Shown: positions 44,754 to 55,439 of the stretch, in pieces
Numbering within the stretch: position 1 is the stretch's first letter
How the letters are laid out: every line of letters starts with the position of its first letter
Assembly (NCBI GenBank): GCA_003427395.1
Contig: BFEA01000317.1
Span: 274,888 to 338,887, forward strand
Direction: 5' to 3'
Length of the DNA stretch: 64,000 bases
DNA from: Chara braunii
Lineage: Eukaryota; Streptophyta; Charophyceae; Charales; Characeae
Notes under the pieces: model-generated
The model's database searches: none
Told to the model about the DNA's origin: nothing
Seen by the model: the letters and a program-made list of their open reading frames with translations, nothing else
Made by a program: the position numbers and the translations under genes

Positions 44754-44999
44754 TTGAACTCCACTTTTCTCTCATCCTCCAGTCATCGGATAGTACCAGA
44801 CGCCTTAGCGGTACCATACTTCGACGTGTTGGAGATCGGGTATGACTTTATCCTTGACACTCCTTGGTCTCGCAAGTTTTTGGGTATACCGAGACACTCG
44901 TTCTCAAAACGAAGTGTGGTCAGACTTATCGAGTCTCCTTCATTGATACCACAAACGACACCCCTCCCGACGTACCTCCATATGTGGAGAGATGGTTAA
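44754..44999 (+). pseudogene. Protease C-terminal fragment
   Basis: An 81-codon frame has PYFDVLEIGYDFILDTPWSR, which fits the late strand of retroelement aspartic proteases (YD.ILG.PWL). The active-site D(S/T)G part is not identifiable, probably lost to the insertions upstream. Confidence 0.55.
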
Positions 45000-45180
45000 T
45001 TGAAGACAAATAATTTCGGTGTTTTTCGCCGCACAACCACAAACAATATCGTCAAACATTTCGCGAACAAACAATGCAGATGCGTAATACAAACATAATA
45101 AAAAAAACAGGCAAAAAAAAAAAAAAAAAACCTATAAAACCCTATTTTGAGTAGCTTTCGAAGTTTGTCAATTTGTTTTC

Positions 45181-45257
45181 TGAATTGGTGTTTTTGCCAA
45201 CTTTTTTGTTAGTGGTCCACCCTAAAGCACATACATAAAAAAAAAAAACACCAATTC
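45181..45257 (+). repeat. Small foldback insertion
   Basis: GAATTGGTGTTTTT (45182-45195) is the inverse of AAAAACACCAATTC (45244-45257). The pair lies in a non-coding, A-run-bearing stretch between the protease and RT pieces. Confidence 0.6.
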
Positions 45258-45338
45258 GGGGAAATATGGCACTTTGACACCACCTATCAACCATGTATGA
45301 TACGTTAGGAGGACGTCACTTTTTACTCGCTGAACGTC

Positions 45339-46480
45339 TTGGATCTTCTTCGCTCTGATCCACTTTGTCCTGAGGTTGAGCTAATCTCTTTGGAGCCTTA
45401 TCCCCTTGACAATTCCTCCCTCTTTGTGTCTCCCATCTCGACATCCACCCCTCAACATGTGGATCCCCCTTCGACATTTGAGGTTACTCCGCCGTTCATT
45501 AACGAATTCACACATACGTCTTGTGCTAACGCAGGCACTGAGGAACTCTCGTTGTTCACGATCGACTTAGCACTCGCCATTCGTGATCTGATTCGAGAGT
45601 ACCGCGACTTCTTTCCCTCGTATTTCTCATATAGCGGGATCCCTCCGATGCGCCGTGTTGAACATTTTATCCAGCTTGTGCCTAACTATCGTGTTCACCA
45701 TCAGACACCCTACCGACTCTCGATTACAGAGGCGATAAAACTCAAGCGTCAACTTAATAAACTCCGGCGACTGAGTTTTATTAAACCCAGTAATTCTTGT
45801 TAGGGTGCACCCGTTCTCCTTGTTTGCAAAGCGGATGGAACTCGCTGCCTCTGCATCGATTATCGCGACCTTAACCGTTACATGGTTAAAAACAACTATC
45901 CCATGCCTCGATGATGAGTTGTTTGACTGTCTGGCAGACAACCGCTTCTTCAGGAAGATCAATCTTTGTAGCGATTACTACCAGATCCGCGTTGCCGCAA
46001 AGGACCAGTTGAAGACCGCCTCCCGATCGCACTTCGGCTGCTACGATTTCACAGTGATTTCATTCGGCCTCACTAATTCACCCGTCACCTTCCATAGGAC
46101 GATGAACGATATCTTCAAGGACGCCCTTGAATAATACATTCTCGTATACCTGGACGACATTTCGGTCTATAGTCGTATCGTAGAAGATCAGCTTAGACAC
46201 CTCTGCGATGTCCTATAACGCTTACTCAAGCATGACTTTTATGCCAAGCTCGGTAAGTGCCGCTTTGCCTAGCGCAAAGTGAGCTTTCTAGGACATCATG
46301 TGTTTGACCAGGGTCTCCACGTGGAGGACCTGAAGATCACTGCTTACACAACTTTGTAGTTTTCTAGGCCTCACTAGTTACTATTGTAATTTCATTCGAG
46401 GATACGCTAGGTATTCCTACATCCTTACCTCCTTCCTTCTTCGGACGAGCCCGCCATGGTTTTGCGAGGATGTTTTTCGC
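45339..46480 (+). pseudogene. Reverse transcriptase of the chromovirus, frameshifted
   Basis: The first frame (45339-45803) ends with the pre-RT and RT start (PPMRRVEHFIQL, PYRLSITEAIKLK). A frameshift of short length then gives [14 protein letters not shown], and a further shift enters the 45805-46134 frame (INLCSDYYQIRV, FGLTNSPVTFHRTMN). After a stop at 46132 the catalytic block VYLDDISVYS follows (46144-46173) with both aspartates intact. FLGHHV near 46290 marks the end of the palm/connection. Confidence 0.8.
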
Positions 46481-46489
46481 GCCCTCAAG

Positions 46490-47130
46490 AAGACGGTGAC
46501 TTGTGCACCGATTTTTCCCCTCCCCGATTTCGATAATCCCTTCATAGTCACCACTAATGCGTCAAATTTTGCAATAGGAGTTGTACTTTCTCATATGTTT
46601 CTCACTCCTCCTGATTCCCCTTATCCCCATGTTTCCTACTCCCCCCCCCTTCCTGCTGACACTGCTTCTCGACTGATGTCTATCCTTCCACGACTTCCCT
46701 CCATTGAAAGTCCTATCGTCACTTACTTCCCAACCATGGTGGAGGATGAGACTGTCGAGGCTCATGCTAGGGATTATCCAATCGCCTTCTACTCCCGTTA
46801 GCTACTGTCTGCGGAGATAAACTACATTGTCGACGAACGAGAGGTTCTCGCAGTAGTTTATGCTACCCGACATTGACGTCATTATCCACACGGGGCATCC
46901 TTCACGTGCGCACGAACAACTCATTTCTCATGAAGCCCAAAATTTCTCCTCGACAGGTACGCTGGTGGCGGGATTTATCCGAGTTCAGTTTCACCACTTA
47001 GCCTATCAAGGGTGAAATGAACTGTGTCGCCGATTCCGTGTCCTACCGTCCTGACCATAATCAGAAACCCATCCACCTTGCTGCCATCTCGGTCACCACC
47101 TTTGATAAGTCGGTGATCAATGCCTATCGC
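46490..47130 (+). pseudogene. RNase H of the chromovirus
   Basis: IVTTNASNFAIGVVLS (near 46544-46590) corresponds to the TDAS..A.G..L block; the usual catalytic Asp is Asn here (codon at 46556). The later part gives YPIAFYSR and INYIVDEREVLAVVYA, the E-containing S..E.NY...ErE.LA.V block, and ends with GEMNCVADSVSYRP, matching G..N..AD.LSR. Stops separate the pieces. Confidence 0.7.
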
Positions 47131-47294
47131 ACTTAGTACCGCCATTGTCCGGATTATCGCGACATCCATGCAACACTGCAGAGTAACAAAACCGTTCCTT
47201 CATACTTCCTTGGTGAGAACAGTCTCGTGTTTTGACATGGTAGATCTGATCAACCAGAACCACGCATTTGCGTTCCCTCCACTTGACAGCTCCG

Positions 47295-48400
47295 CGTCCA
47301 GGACGTAGCAGAGTTCCATGACCAAGTAGCAGCCCGTCATATAGGCTTCCATAAGACATTGACCCGTGTTTGCCGCCTATACGTCTGGCCGAAGTCCAAG
47401 GACTTCATCAAAACCTACGTCCAGGAGTGTCCCACCTACCAAAAGGTGAACATTGCAAACCACCTTCCGTATTGGTTACTCTAGCCTCTACCCATACCTG
47501 AGGGTCGTTGACAGTCCATCTCGATGGATTTTGTTGGTACCCTCCGCCCTCACAATGAGTGCTATCATGATGTTATTTTAATCATCACGGATCGTTTCAT
47601 GAAGTGTATACGTTTTATCCCATGTTGCTATCACATTAGCGCTCGTGAGGTTGTCCACATCGTCTTTGACCAAGTCGTGAGAGATTACGACTTACCTCAG
47701 AGTATCATCTCCGACCATGAACCGTGTTTTACCAACACATTCTGGCGACGCCGACACGAGGTGTACGGATCCCAGCTCCGCTTCTCGTCATCTCACTACC
47801 CTCAGACGGATGGTCAAATTGAGGTCACCAATAAAACTCTCGGTAATATCCTCTCATAGTTTATTAGAGATGACCAGCAGTGTGACTTACACCTTAGCTC
47901 ACACGGAGATTGCGTACAACCACACAGTTTCGCCATCCACAGGGATGTCGCCATTCTATTATGACCTTGACTACCACCCTCGCGTACCCACGGACTTCCT
48001 ACGACCATCGCGGTTGCGCCCAAACACTCGTTGTCCTACTCTTGACGCCTGGATCACCCACATGGCGATAATTATGAGGCGCGAATTTGAGAGTTTAACC
48101 GACTCCCAGACTTGCATGGCCGCACGAACGAACCGATTACGAATGGATCATCCATTCAAAGTTGGTGACGATGTGCTCGTCGGTGCACGCCATTTGCAGC
48201 TCGAAACGGATACGCTTCACAAGTTCAGGCATCGCTTCCTCTGTCCATGCAGCATCCTTCAGGCCGTCGGTTTTGATACTGCTGCTAGTCTGGTCAACTT
48301 CTGTATGAAGCTACCTGTTTACCTTCAACAGGCTCGTGTACACGATGTATATCACGTCTTTTTGTTGTGTCCTTATCGCAGACCACCCGAACGCTTTGCC
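47295..48400 (+). pseudogene. Integrase of the chromovirus
   Basis: The N-terminal zinc module is recognisable (RHIGFHKTL...YVQECPTYQ), but the last Cys of CxxC is Tyr. The core frame 47524-47859 keeps the catalytic triad: Asp at 47527 (MDFVG), Asp at 47713 (SDHEPCF) and Glu at 47821 (DGQIEVTN), with 35 residues between the second Asp and Glu, as in canonical DD35E. A stop and frameshift near 47857 lead into 47717-48547, which carries the C-terminal DNA-binding part (FKVGDDVLVGARHL) and VHDVYHVFLLCPY, the VFHVS.L..Y block. Confidence 0.8.
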
Positions 48401-48512
48401 AGATACCCTTATGAGCGCCATCCACCTATCATGGTGGACGGTCACGAGGCTGCAAGACATTTGTCGTTTCGGACATCGTATCTCACCGAGTTACCGCTGA
48501 TACCCTCCAAGC

Positions 48513-48650
48513 ATCGAGTACCTTGTGCGTTGGAAGGGTTATCCTGATGAGGAGGCTACTTGGGAGCCCCTCGAACACTTGGAGCACGCCCAGATGATGT
48601 ATGTGCGTGCATATGATCATGCTCGTCGTACTGAGACATCTGCTCCTACT
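48513..48650 (+). pseudogene. Chromodomain at the integrase C-terminus
   Basis: IEYLVRWKGYPDEEATWEP is the classical chromodomain core (YLVKWKGY....TWEP), which identifies a chromovirus. It is one frame away from the preceding integrase frame. Chromodomains direct integration toward particular histone marks. Confidence 0.85.
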
Positions 48651-48659
48651 CAGTCGACT

Positions 48660-49398
48660 GACCCTCATTCACCTCCTCCGACTGAAGAGATTGTTGAGTA
48701 TGAACCCGCTCCCTCTCAAGCCGTTCTTCAACAGCAAACGGACCCGCGCGTCCACAACGCACTCGTTGACACCCTCGACGTCTCGACGACTGACACTCTC
48801 ATCACTTACCTATCTCCTACCACCGACTCATACTATTATATACTCCATCATCAACTCTTTAGGATGTCAGTGTTTTACGGTTTTGCTTCAACATCGACTC
48901 GACTCCTATATTGACGTCATCGACCACCACGAGGACTTCAACCACCTTCTCGACTTCAACCACTTCATCAACTTCAGCTACTTTCTACGTTTTACTTCAC
49001 GCCACCAACCTACCTTATGCATTCCTTGGTATGTGTCACATGATGGTTCTCACTTAGCTGGTTCTCCCTGAGTTGGGCTCTCCCTTGGTATCGCATACAT
49101 TGGGACCATAGCGTTATTTTGGCTTCCTTGCTCCCAGATCTGACTTCCTCCGTAGTCGGTGAGTTGTGTGCATGTTTCCCTCACCTACTACTGTCATCAC
49201 CCTAGTGCCGACCATTGCATGCCTTCAATTAGGCATATCTCCACCTTATCCCAGACTCCCCTTTCCTGGTCGACCCTGAATGGTGTCACCGTTTTGACGA
49301 GCATTACCCGCCTTGATGGTCTATCTGTTAGGGTTATCGGTTTTGTTTCACTACCAACCCCTCGCCGTGAGTCTGATGACCCATCCCATCTTAAAGAC
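48660..49398. other. Unassigned 3' flank of the chromovirus
   Basis: Includes a short CTTCAACCACTTC low-complexity repeat (48930-48990). No polypurine tract or LTR boundary is convincingly visible. Confidence 0.35.
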
Positions 49399-49717
49399 CA
49401 TTTCGTCAAAATGAACATCTTTTATTTTTTGAACGAAATTAAAACCGAGTTTTTTTGCCGAAAACTCGTCAAAATTTGTTGTTCCTGAGAGTCCGGCGTT
49501 TGTAAAACGCTGGACCCCCTGGTTGTACATGGACCTAGCTTGAGACCGGGGACATCCAGGCAGTCCCCGGTCTCAAGCTAGGTCCATGTACAACCAGGGG
49601 GTCCAGCGTTTTACAAACGCCGGACTCTCAGGAACAACAAATTTTGACGAGTTTTCGGCAAAAAAACTCGGTTTTAATTTCGTTCAAAAAATAAAAGATG
49701 TTCATTTTGACGAAATG
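49399..49717. repeat. 155-bp perfect inverted repeat with 9-bp spacer
   Basis: 49399-49553 is the exact reverse complement of 49563-49717 as far as I can check base by base; the spacer is 49554-49562. There is no coding content; mirrored frames on each arm are artefacts. It could be a recent foldback element, a palindromic duplication, or a sequencing/assembly fold-back. Confidence 0.93.
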
Positions 49718-49721
49718 ACAG

Positions 49722-49865
49722 TTTTTTTTTTTTTTTTTAACAAGACAACCCGAGGTAACGGTAGGAGTGCTGGTAAGAGCAGACACTACTAGCATTCTCA
49801 AGGTGGCTCCATCTATTGGTGGGGAGCAGCATCTGTCGAGAACCGGGTTCAGCGTTCCTTTGTTC
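49722..49865 (-). mobile_element. Poly(A) hairpin retroposon (SINE-like), minus strand
   Basis: Poly-T (49722-49738) on the + strand is followed by the body with AAGAGCAGACACTAC, GGCTCCATCTATTGGTGGGGAGCAGC and AACCGGGTTCAGCGTTCC. Variable hairpin stem 49762-49769 with 49784-49791 (seven of eight). Confidence 0.7.
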
Positions 49866-50159
49866 ATACAAAATGGGTTGCATGGTTGTCTTTATCGTCC
49901 ACGGTACTGCTTATCTAATGAGGCTGAGTCTGTACAACCCCTGAATTAGAGATCAATCCCCTATTACTGAAGAATCGAGCCCTTCAGTCACCTGCTTTCA
50001 GTCCTATACAACACTGTTGTTTACTGCAGGTTAACTACTCTTGTCACTGGTTGTTTTACGTATCGTATACTACCCCTATATGCTGTTTCCTGTATGTACT
50101 TTATACCCCAGAATGGTCTATTTACAACAATAGTAGGTGCCTTTTGCCGTTGATTGTCC

Positions 50160-50850
50160 ATTGATTGATTTCATCCGCCCTCCTGATATTTTGTGCTTCT
50201 CTGCTCTCCATCAGCATCCCTCCGTTTGGTCCATTCACGTCGGTCGTCGGAGTCGATAGACACCAGTTTTCTTGTGTTGTCGCCATTGACGTTCAGTCGT
50301 GTTCTGTGGTTCCCACCACGACCCTTGTACCTGGGGGGAGCACATATTCGTTCGACTGAGCATGTGAATATGTTGTGAGGATGCTGGCGCCGTTGTCCTC
50401 CCATTATGTATTCGCAACTTTGGCAGGGTCATTACTGGTCCTGGCTGGCCATGAGCAGGGTGGGTGGATGGGGTCGGTTGGGGAGAACGTGGGAGAATGT
50501 GGGGTGGATGGTGTGGGGGACGTCACGCCCATTGGGAGTGGAGGGGGTTGTGGTGGGGTGGTAGGCGGAGGCCCTGTCAGAATGGAGGGGGGGGTGTGGG
50601 GGTCGGGGGCTGGGGGGACTGCGTGTGACTGCCCTTACGAGTTTTTATTCTTAGGCTGCATTCACCCCCTCTGAGACCATCCCACTCTTAGTGGTTCAGC
50701 AACACGACATCATCTTGTAACATCTTGCTATCTTTTCCTTTCAGCACTAAGGCAATTGCCTCTAGGACTTCAGAGTTGTACCTTACTACATTTCATTTCC
50801 TGCTGTTAGCGAGGATGTGTATATCAGACATTTGCTTTTGATATGACATT
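50160..50850. other. Unassigned DNA with a G-rich stretch
   Basis: 50455-50625 is strongly G-rich (GGGGTGG and GGGGG tracts) and could form G-quadruplexes. Frames covering it are composition artefacts. Confidence 0.4.
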
Positions 50851-50989
50851 TTATAGGTTAGGATGCATCACATGGACTCCGCATGGAGCTTGCTCCACAT
50901 CCTAGATTTCTCAGCTTTATTGTTTGCAGAGTTCCGCTCCGTTTGCGGAAGCGTGTTTATGCTCTCGCGATCCACTACAAGTTTGAGGA

Positions 50990-51335
50990 TCGTGCAGCGT
51001 GCCTCTAGGTGCCCTGGCCTAGAGCCAGGGCTATCTGGCTATTCTGTTCGGCCTAAGCGACCAGGCCGTGGCCTGACCCCTCAGGCCGTGTGCTCATTCA
51101 GTCCAGTCGAGTCCTGCCCGGTACCGCTGTTGGTAGCAGGCCAGTCCAGTCCAGTCCAATCAGTCTGCTCGGGGTATACCCAAGCTGCAGTCTGTTTCAG
51201 TCTCATTCTTCATTTGCACACTTTGGAGTACGTGTGTTAAGTCTGCGTTGGAGCTGCGCTGTCCCTTCCAGCTCCCCCATCCTCATCCCTTTGACTTGGT
51301 CCTGACGGACCACCATCCTGGCGGGTCTGTCACAT
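50990..51335 (+). mobile_element. LTR-like segment, copy 2
   Basis: Homologous to 38690-39062. The terminal hairpin pairs ACGGACC with GGTCTGT, where copy 1 has GGACCGCC with GGCGGGTCC. The string after it (TGCTCGGTGTGG) is a corrupted version of the primer-binding-site-like sequence of copy 1. Confidence 0.55.
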
Positions 51336-51486
51336 GCTCGGTGTGGTGGCATTAGCCCACCTCTCAGCACGGGCCGAGCAGACCTCCAAACACAGGAGAC
51401 GAAGCTTCTTTAGCAGTTTCAGCAGGGTAGCACAAAATGGACATGTTCATGATTCTATTTTCTTTACTTTTCTGTTAAGGGATCTC

Positions 51487-51488
<2 letters not shown>

Positions 51489-51532
<44 letters not shown>

Positions 51533-51640
51533 GAGAGAATGCTAGGGGTGCTGGGAAGAGCAGACACCACTAGCATTTCCCAGGGGGCTCCATCTATTGG
51601 TGGGGAGCAGCACCTGCTGGAAAGCGGGTCCAGCATCCCT
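51489..51640 (-). mobile_element. Poly(A) hairpin retroposon, minus strand, most complete single copy
   Basis: A 40-nt poly-T (51489-51528) is followed by the body to about 51640. Hairpin 1 on the + strand pairs AATGCTAG 51538-51545 with CTAGCATT 51570-51577, and GGTG 51547-51550 with CACC 51565-51568. Hairpin 2 has GCTGGA with TCCAGC in the head (near 51615-51635). No protein-coding capacity; probably mobilised in trans by a LINE (inference). Confidence 0.8.
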
Positions 51641-51785
51641 GAGCATTTAGTTGATGAGTGGGTCCACGAATATGCAGTTGTAATGACAGCCGAAGGCGGC
51701 CTCATCTGTGAAGGGGATAAGACTCTCACTCAGATAAATAGGATGGAAGTGCTAGGTGGAGATGCTCACTATCATCTGATCAGAA

Positions 51786-52093
51786 GGGACGCTGGGCCCG
51801 GTTCCCAGCATGAGCTGTACCATGTCTTTTCAGTGCTAATGATGTAAAGGGACACTGGACCTGTTTTCCAGCAGGTGCAGCTCCCCAGCAATGGAACGGA
51901 GCCTTCTATCAAGCAGGGATAGTAGAGGGGGTGTCTGCTCTTATCAGCACCTCCTCTACTCCCCATCAAAGCTGGACTATTTTTCCAGCAGGTGCAGTCC
52001 TCACCAATAGACTGGACCCATCTGAGGGGAGTACCACAGGGGGCTGCTCTCATCAGCTCCTGTGGTATCGCTCTCGGATGTTAAAAAAAAAAA
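51786..52093 (+). mobile_element. Multimeric poly(A) hairpin retroposon, plus strand
   Basis: Three head units in tandem (starts near 51786, 51848 and 51965) end in poly(A) at 52083-52093. Each head has a CTGG(G/A)...(C/T)CCAG hairpin: 51791-51796 with 51804-51809, 51855-51859 with 51867-51871, and 51971-51976 with 51984-51989. Two units have a second hairpin whose stem differs completely but pairs: 51921-51933 with 51948-51960, and TACCACAGG 52032-52040 with 52059-52067. The loop (T)CTGCTCT(T/C)ATCAGC is shared. Confidence 0.75.
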
Positions 52094-52206
52094 ATGGCAG
52101 ACGCGGCATGTTTTGAAACCCTAAAGGCAAAAAAAACTCGCACCAGCAATGAAACCATGCGCCAGCTCGAAATGAGCAATTTCGGTCGAAAAGTATCCGT
52201 TGGACT

Positions 52207-52228
52207 TTTTTTTTTTTTTTTTTTTTTT
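52207..52228. repeat. Poly-T tract
   Basis: About 22 T in a row; possibly the tail of a minus-strand insertion whose body I do not recognise. Confidence 0.7.
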
Positions 52229-52574
52229 CCCTCTGATGCCACGACGGACCCCTGGAAATATGACACCCGGTCTGACACCACGGCCGTCGGTACTTCTGTT
52301 GCCTTTTCGAACTCAGCGTGTTTTATTTGCCGACGCGTGTTTTTTTTGCCCATTGGGTACTCAAAGGTGACATGAAGGTACTTACCCCCCCAAAAAAAGT
52401 CAATACTACATAAAGAATCAAAGCAAGTCAGACCTATAGACGGCTTTGAGCCAACTGAAGCTTTCCAGCAAATCCCAAAAAACATCCTTTTTTTCCTTTT
52501 TCTTTTTATTAACAAAATAAACAGGCGCCTGTGAGCGACAGTTAGGGATAAGAATCCGCAGCTGTTGAAGGAGG

Positions 52575-52655
52575 CTGGTGTTGTTGGCTCCTATCTTATT
52601 CGTGGGGAGCGGCAGGTGCTGGGAATCGGACCCAGCGTCCCTAGAGTACATCATG
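52575..52655 (-). mobile_element. Retroposon head fragment, minus strand
   Basis: GGCTCCTATCTTATTCGTGGGGAGCGGC then AGGTGCTGGGAATCGGACCCAGCGTCCC. Head hairpin GCTGGG with CCCAGC. Confidence 0.7.
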
Positions 52656-52849
52656 GAGCATAGTTGTAGGACCCAGCCTCTGCGACCTCAGGAGCTCATC
52701 TACAGTTTCTGGCTCTGCTGTGTAGTTTAGCGTTACCCTCTTCCCTCTGGTCCCTGCACCCAAGGGGACTAAGTTCTATTGCCAACAATCCGTCATTGTA
52801 TCATCACTGAGCACCCACACCTCCCTCCTCCCCCTGATTTCCGTCCATA

Positions 52850-53160
52850 TGTCGTAAGCCTGGGTTCCTTCACTGTCTGCTGGTGACCTGCTGAGGTACA
52901 CAGGTTGTCTGGCTTTGTGCTGTTCTTCTGAAGCCGGTCACGCTCCCCTCCCCTGTTCCTGGGGGCATTGTTCCATCCCTCAGAGCCGGTACCTCCCTTC
53001 TGCTTCTGTGTTCCATCCAGATGCTGTAAGCCCGCGTTCCATCATTGTGCACCTGTCATGCGTACCGGGTACTCCGGCCTGCTGAGGCGCACAGGTTGTC
53101 CGCTTTTGTGCTGTCCTCCTGACGCCGGCCCCTCTCCCCTGTTCCTGGGGGAACCACAGA
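52850..53160 (+). repeat. Direct tandem duplication, period about 175 bp
   Basis: GTAAGCC near 52854 and 53026; CCTGCTGAGGTACACAGGTTGTC near 52889 and a variant near 53078; CTCCCCTGTTCCTGGGGG near 52950 and 53132. Diverged two-unit repeat; frames inside are not convincing. Confidence 0.7.
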
Positions 53161-53319
53161 TGCCCTATTCCTGGATTCCTTCGTTTTCTGCTGTTGATGG
53201 CAGGCTGCTTCTTTTAGCTCAAAACAAAAATTGGAAGGTCCACCTAAATTCACACCCTGGATTCCATCACCATCATCTCTCCTTTTCTTTTTCTTTTCTT
53301 TTCTTTTTTTAAATCTTAA

Positions 53320-54660
53320 ACACACTGGCTAAGGTACAATGGGTGGTGGTCGGAGCAGTCCCCAATAGTGCAGCCTTCCATCACCTTTCTTACTATCTGG
53401 CTGCAGCCCATTTCTCCTGCCTCCAGCCATTCCATCCCTCGCTCCCCCCTCTCCCCGCGGATGACCAGCAGTGATATCTTCCCTCCCTTTTCAATTTGTG
53501 GCCGAGTTGGAAAATTCATCATGTGAGGGGCCATGTCCCACTAGTTGGGGTTTAGTTCTGGTTTCTGAACCTCCATGGCAGCGTGCGGGGGTTGTGGGTG
53601 AAAAATGAATGGAATGCAAGGAGGTAATCATGAAACAAGACGTCCAAGCCGCATCTGGCCTGCACTTTTGGGCTGCACTGTCTTCTGGCATGCTTCCTGC
53701 ACTTATGGGGAGCCCACCATTCAGCCTCTGACAACCCAAAGGCTGGCCGCATCATTTTGCTCTTTCCAAAATGCCTGCAATCCTGGACGACCTTTCCATG
53801 TCCAATGGGTTTTCATTTCTTGGATACCCCACACCATGCAAGCAACGAAAACCCGTCACGGCCATAATCCCGAAAAGTGTCCCCAAGTGGAGCGAAGCCG
53901 TTTTGTTCAGTCCATGCTTCATATCACCTAAGAAATCCGACTAATTTTCCTGACCCTGTGATCAAAACGGAATCAACGACTCTGCCAACTGTCGCACAGT
54001 GCGGCGTGTCCTAATCGCAGTCTAGTACTCCTGCAAGTGGGACATGGCGCCAGGACTGCTCAGAACTTTGGCTTGGTTTTGGGAGGAAACGCGAATGCCA
54101 ATAAATGATGATCCGGTGCCTTCACACATGGTGTTGCTATAAATAGCATGAGTAGAACTCCAATAAAGTGTTGCCATCCACTGAACATCCAACTACAGGA
54201 AGGCCATTATTATGTCATCCTCAGCACAAGTTTTCTTTCTTTTCTGTCATTTCCATGACCTCTTGTCTGCCAGGAGGGGATTTCTGTTTTTCCTCCCCCT
54301 GTGTTTTGGGGGCTTCCTTTTATCCCTCTTTTTCTAAGGACTTGTTTTTTTTTCTAGATGCTGTGTCAGCCATAGAAAATTCCCCCAAATTTTTGGACGT
54401 TCCATCCTAGGGCCTCTCTTCAGTACTCTCAATTCCACCGAAAAAAAGAGAGTCGGTCGATAGTGGCACGAGGGCAAGGAATGAGAACAAGAGTGCCCTC
54501 GCTCCACCTCTTTCGATTTCTTGCTCTTGATTCTCCAAAAGAGAACGAAGAACGAAACCATGCAGCGCACCTGGCCATCCCTACCTGAGGCCAAATAGGG
54601 AGTAGCAAGAGCGGCGGTGGCCTCCCCTCAAGTTCTCAACTTTGCAGGCTGTCAACATTC
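53320..54660. other. Unassigned DNA
   Basis: A + frame at 53605-53931 (108 codons) has balanced composition but no domain I recognise. No gene called. No repeats evident. Confidence 0.25.
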
Positions 54661-54717
54661 ATTTTTGGAGAGCGCTCTCAACCAGGCTCTTTTTTTCTTC
54701 ATTTTTTTTTTTCCTGG

Positions 54718-55131
54718 CACTCTTGATTTTGGGGATAATTTTCAAAGTACCCCTGTAAGTTGAGATATATGCCAAAATGCCCCCAAAAGATGTGTGTAGA
54801 GCGGAATACCCCTCTGCCAAAAAACATATTTTGTGAAATACCCCTGGCGTCAGTTGGACCCCCATCTTTGCGATATACCCCTACCGGGTGCAAAATGCCC
54901 CAGTACTAGCAAACTTCTCCTAGGCGCTATTGCAAAAGGTGAAGGCCCAAACAGGGAGGTCCAGATTGCAAAGTTGCACACCCGCCTGATAGGGGCACAA
55001 CACAAAGATTTCGGGCCAAAAGGGCATTCCGCTCTGCCCACATCTTTCAGGGGCATTTTGGCATATATCTCAACTTATGGGGGTATTTCGCGTTTATCCC
55101 TTTCACAAAACCGCTGCCAAAATCAAGAGTG
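54718..55131. mobile_element. 414-bp terminal-inverted-repeat element (MITE-like)
   Basis: The start CACTCTTGATTTTGG is the exact inverse of the end CCAAAATCAAGAGTG. Further in, TAAGTTGAGATATATGCC with AAAATGCCCC is mirrored by GGGGCATTTTGGCATATA and TCTCAACTTA. The interior has repeated TACCCCT/AGGGGTA-like strings and no transposase. I could not find a convincing target-site duplication, so the superfamily is open. Confidence 0.75.
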
Positions 55132-55320
55132 GAGCGGAGTAAGGCGAAAATTCTCGTTTTGACAAAGTCGAGCATTCAAAGGACTTCTGTGGCTTTCCCT
55201 TTGACTTAGTAATTGCGGCTTGAGTAGCCTAGCAATAGGTCAGCAGTTATCCGTGTTTTTCCTAAATTTTCCTGAACTCCTGGCCCTGGTATTTCAAATG
55301 ACTTGTATAATTCTATATGG

Positions 55321-55402
55321 GATGCTGGGCCCGGTTCCCAGCACGTGTTGCTCCACACGAATTGACTGGAGCATTTGTCCAATTAAAAAAAAAAAAAAAA
55401 AG
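55321..55402 (+). mobile_element. Poly(A) hairpin retroposon, plus strand, short copy
   Basis: GGGATGCTGGGCCCGGTTCCCAGCACG, then TGACTGGAGC, then poly(A) (55385-55401). Head hairpin GCTGGG with CCCAGC. Confidence 0.75.
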
Positions 55403-55439
55403 AAAGAAAAAAGAGGGTAGTGGACTGAGGCCCATACTC

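Larger units (their letters stand above)
40990..48700 (+). mobile_element. Degenerate Ty3/gypsy chromovirus (internal region)
   Basis: All parts lie on the + strand in the order gag, zinc knuckle, protease, RT, RNase H, integrase, chromodomain, the order of Ty3/gypsy elements with a C-terminal chromodomain. Every part carries stops or frameshifts, and repeats are inserted at 43850-44720 and 45000-45300. No flanking LTR pair is identified; the LTR-like copies at 38690 and 50990 bracket it and could be its LTRs, but each is over 1.5 kb from the recognisable coding region. Confidence 0.8.
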
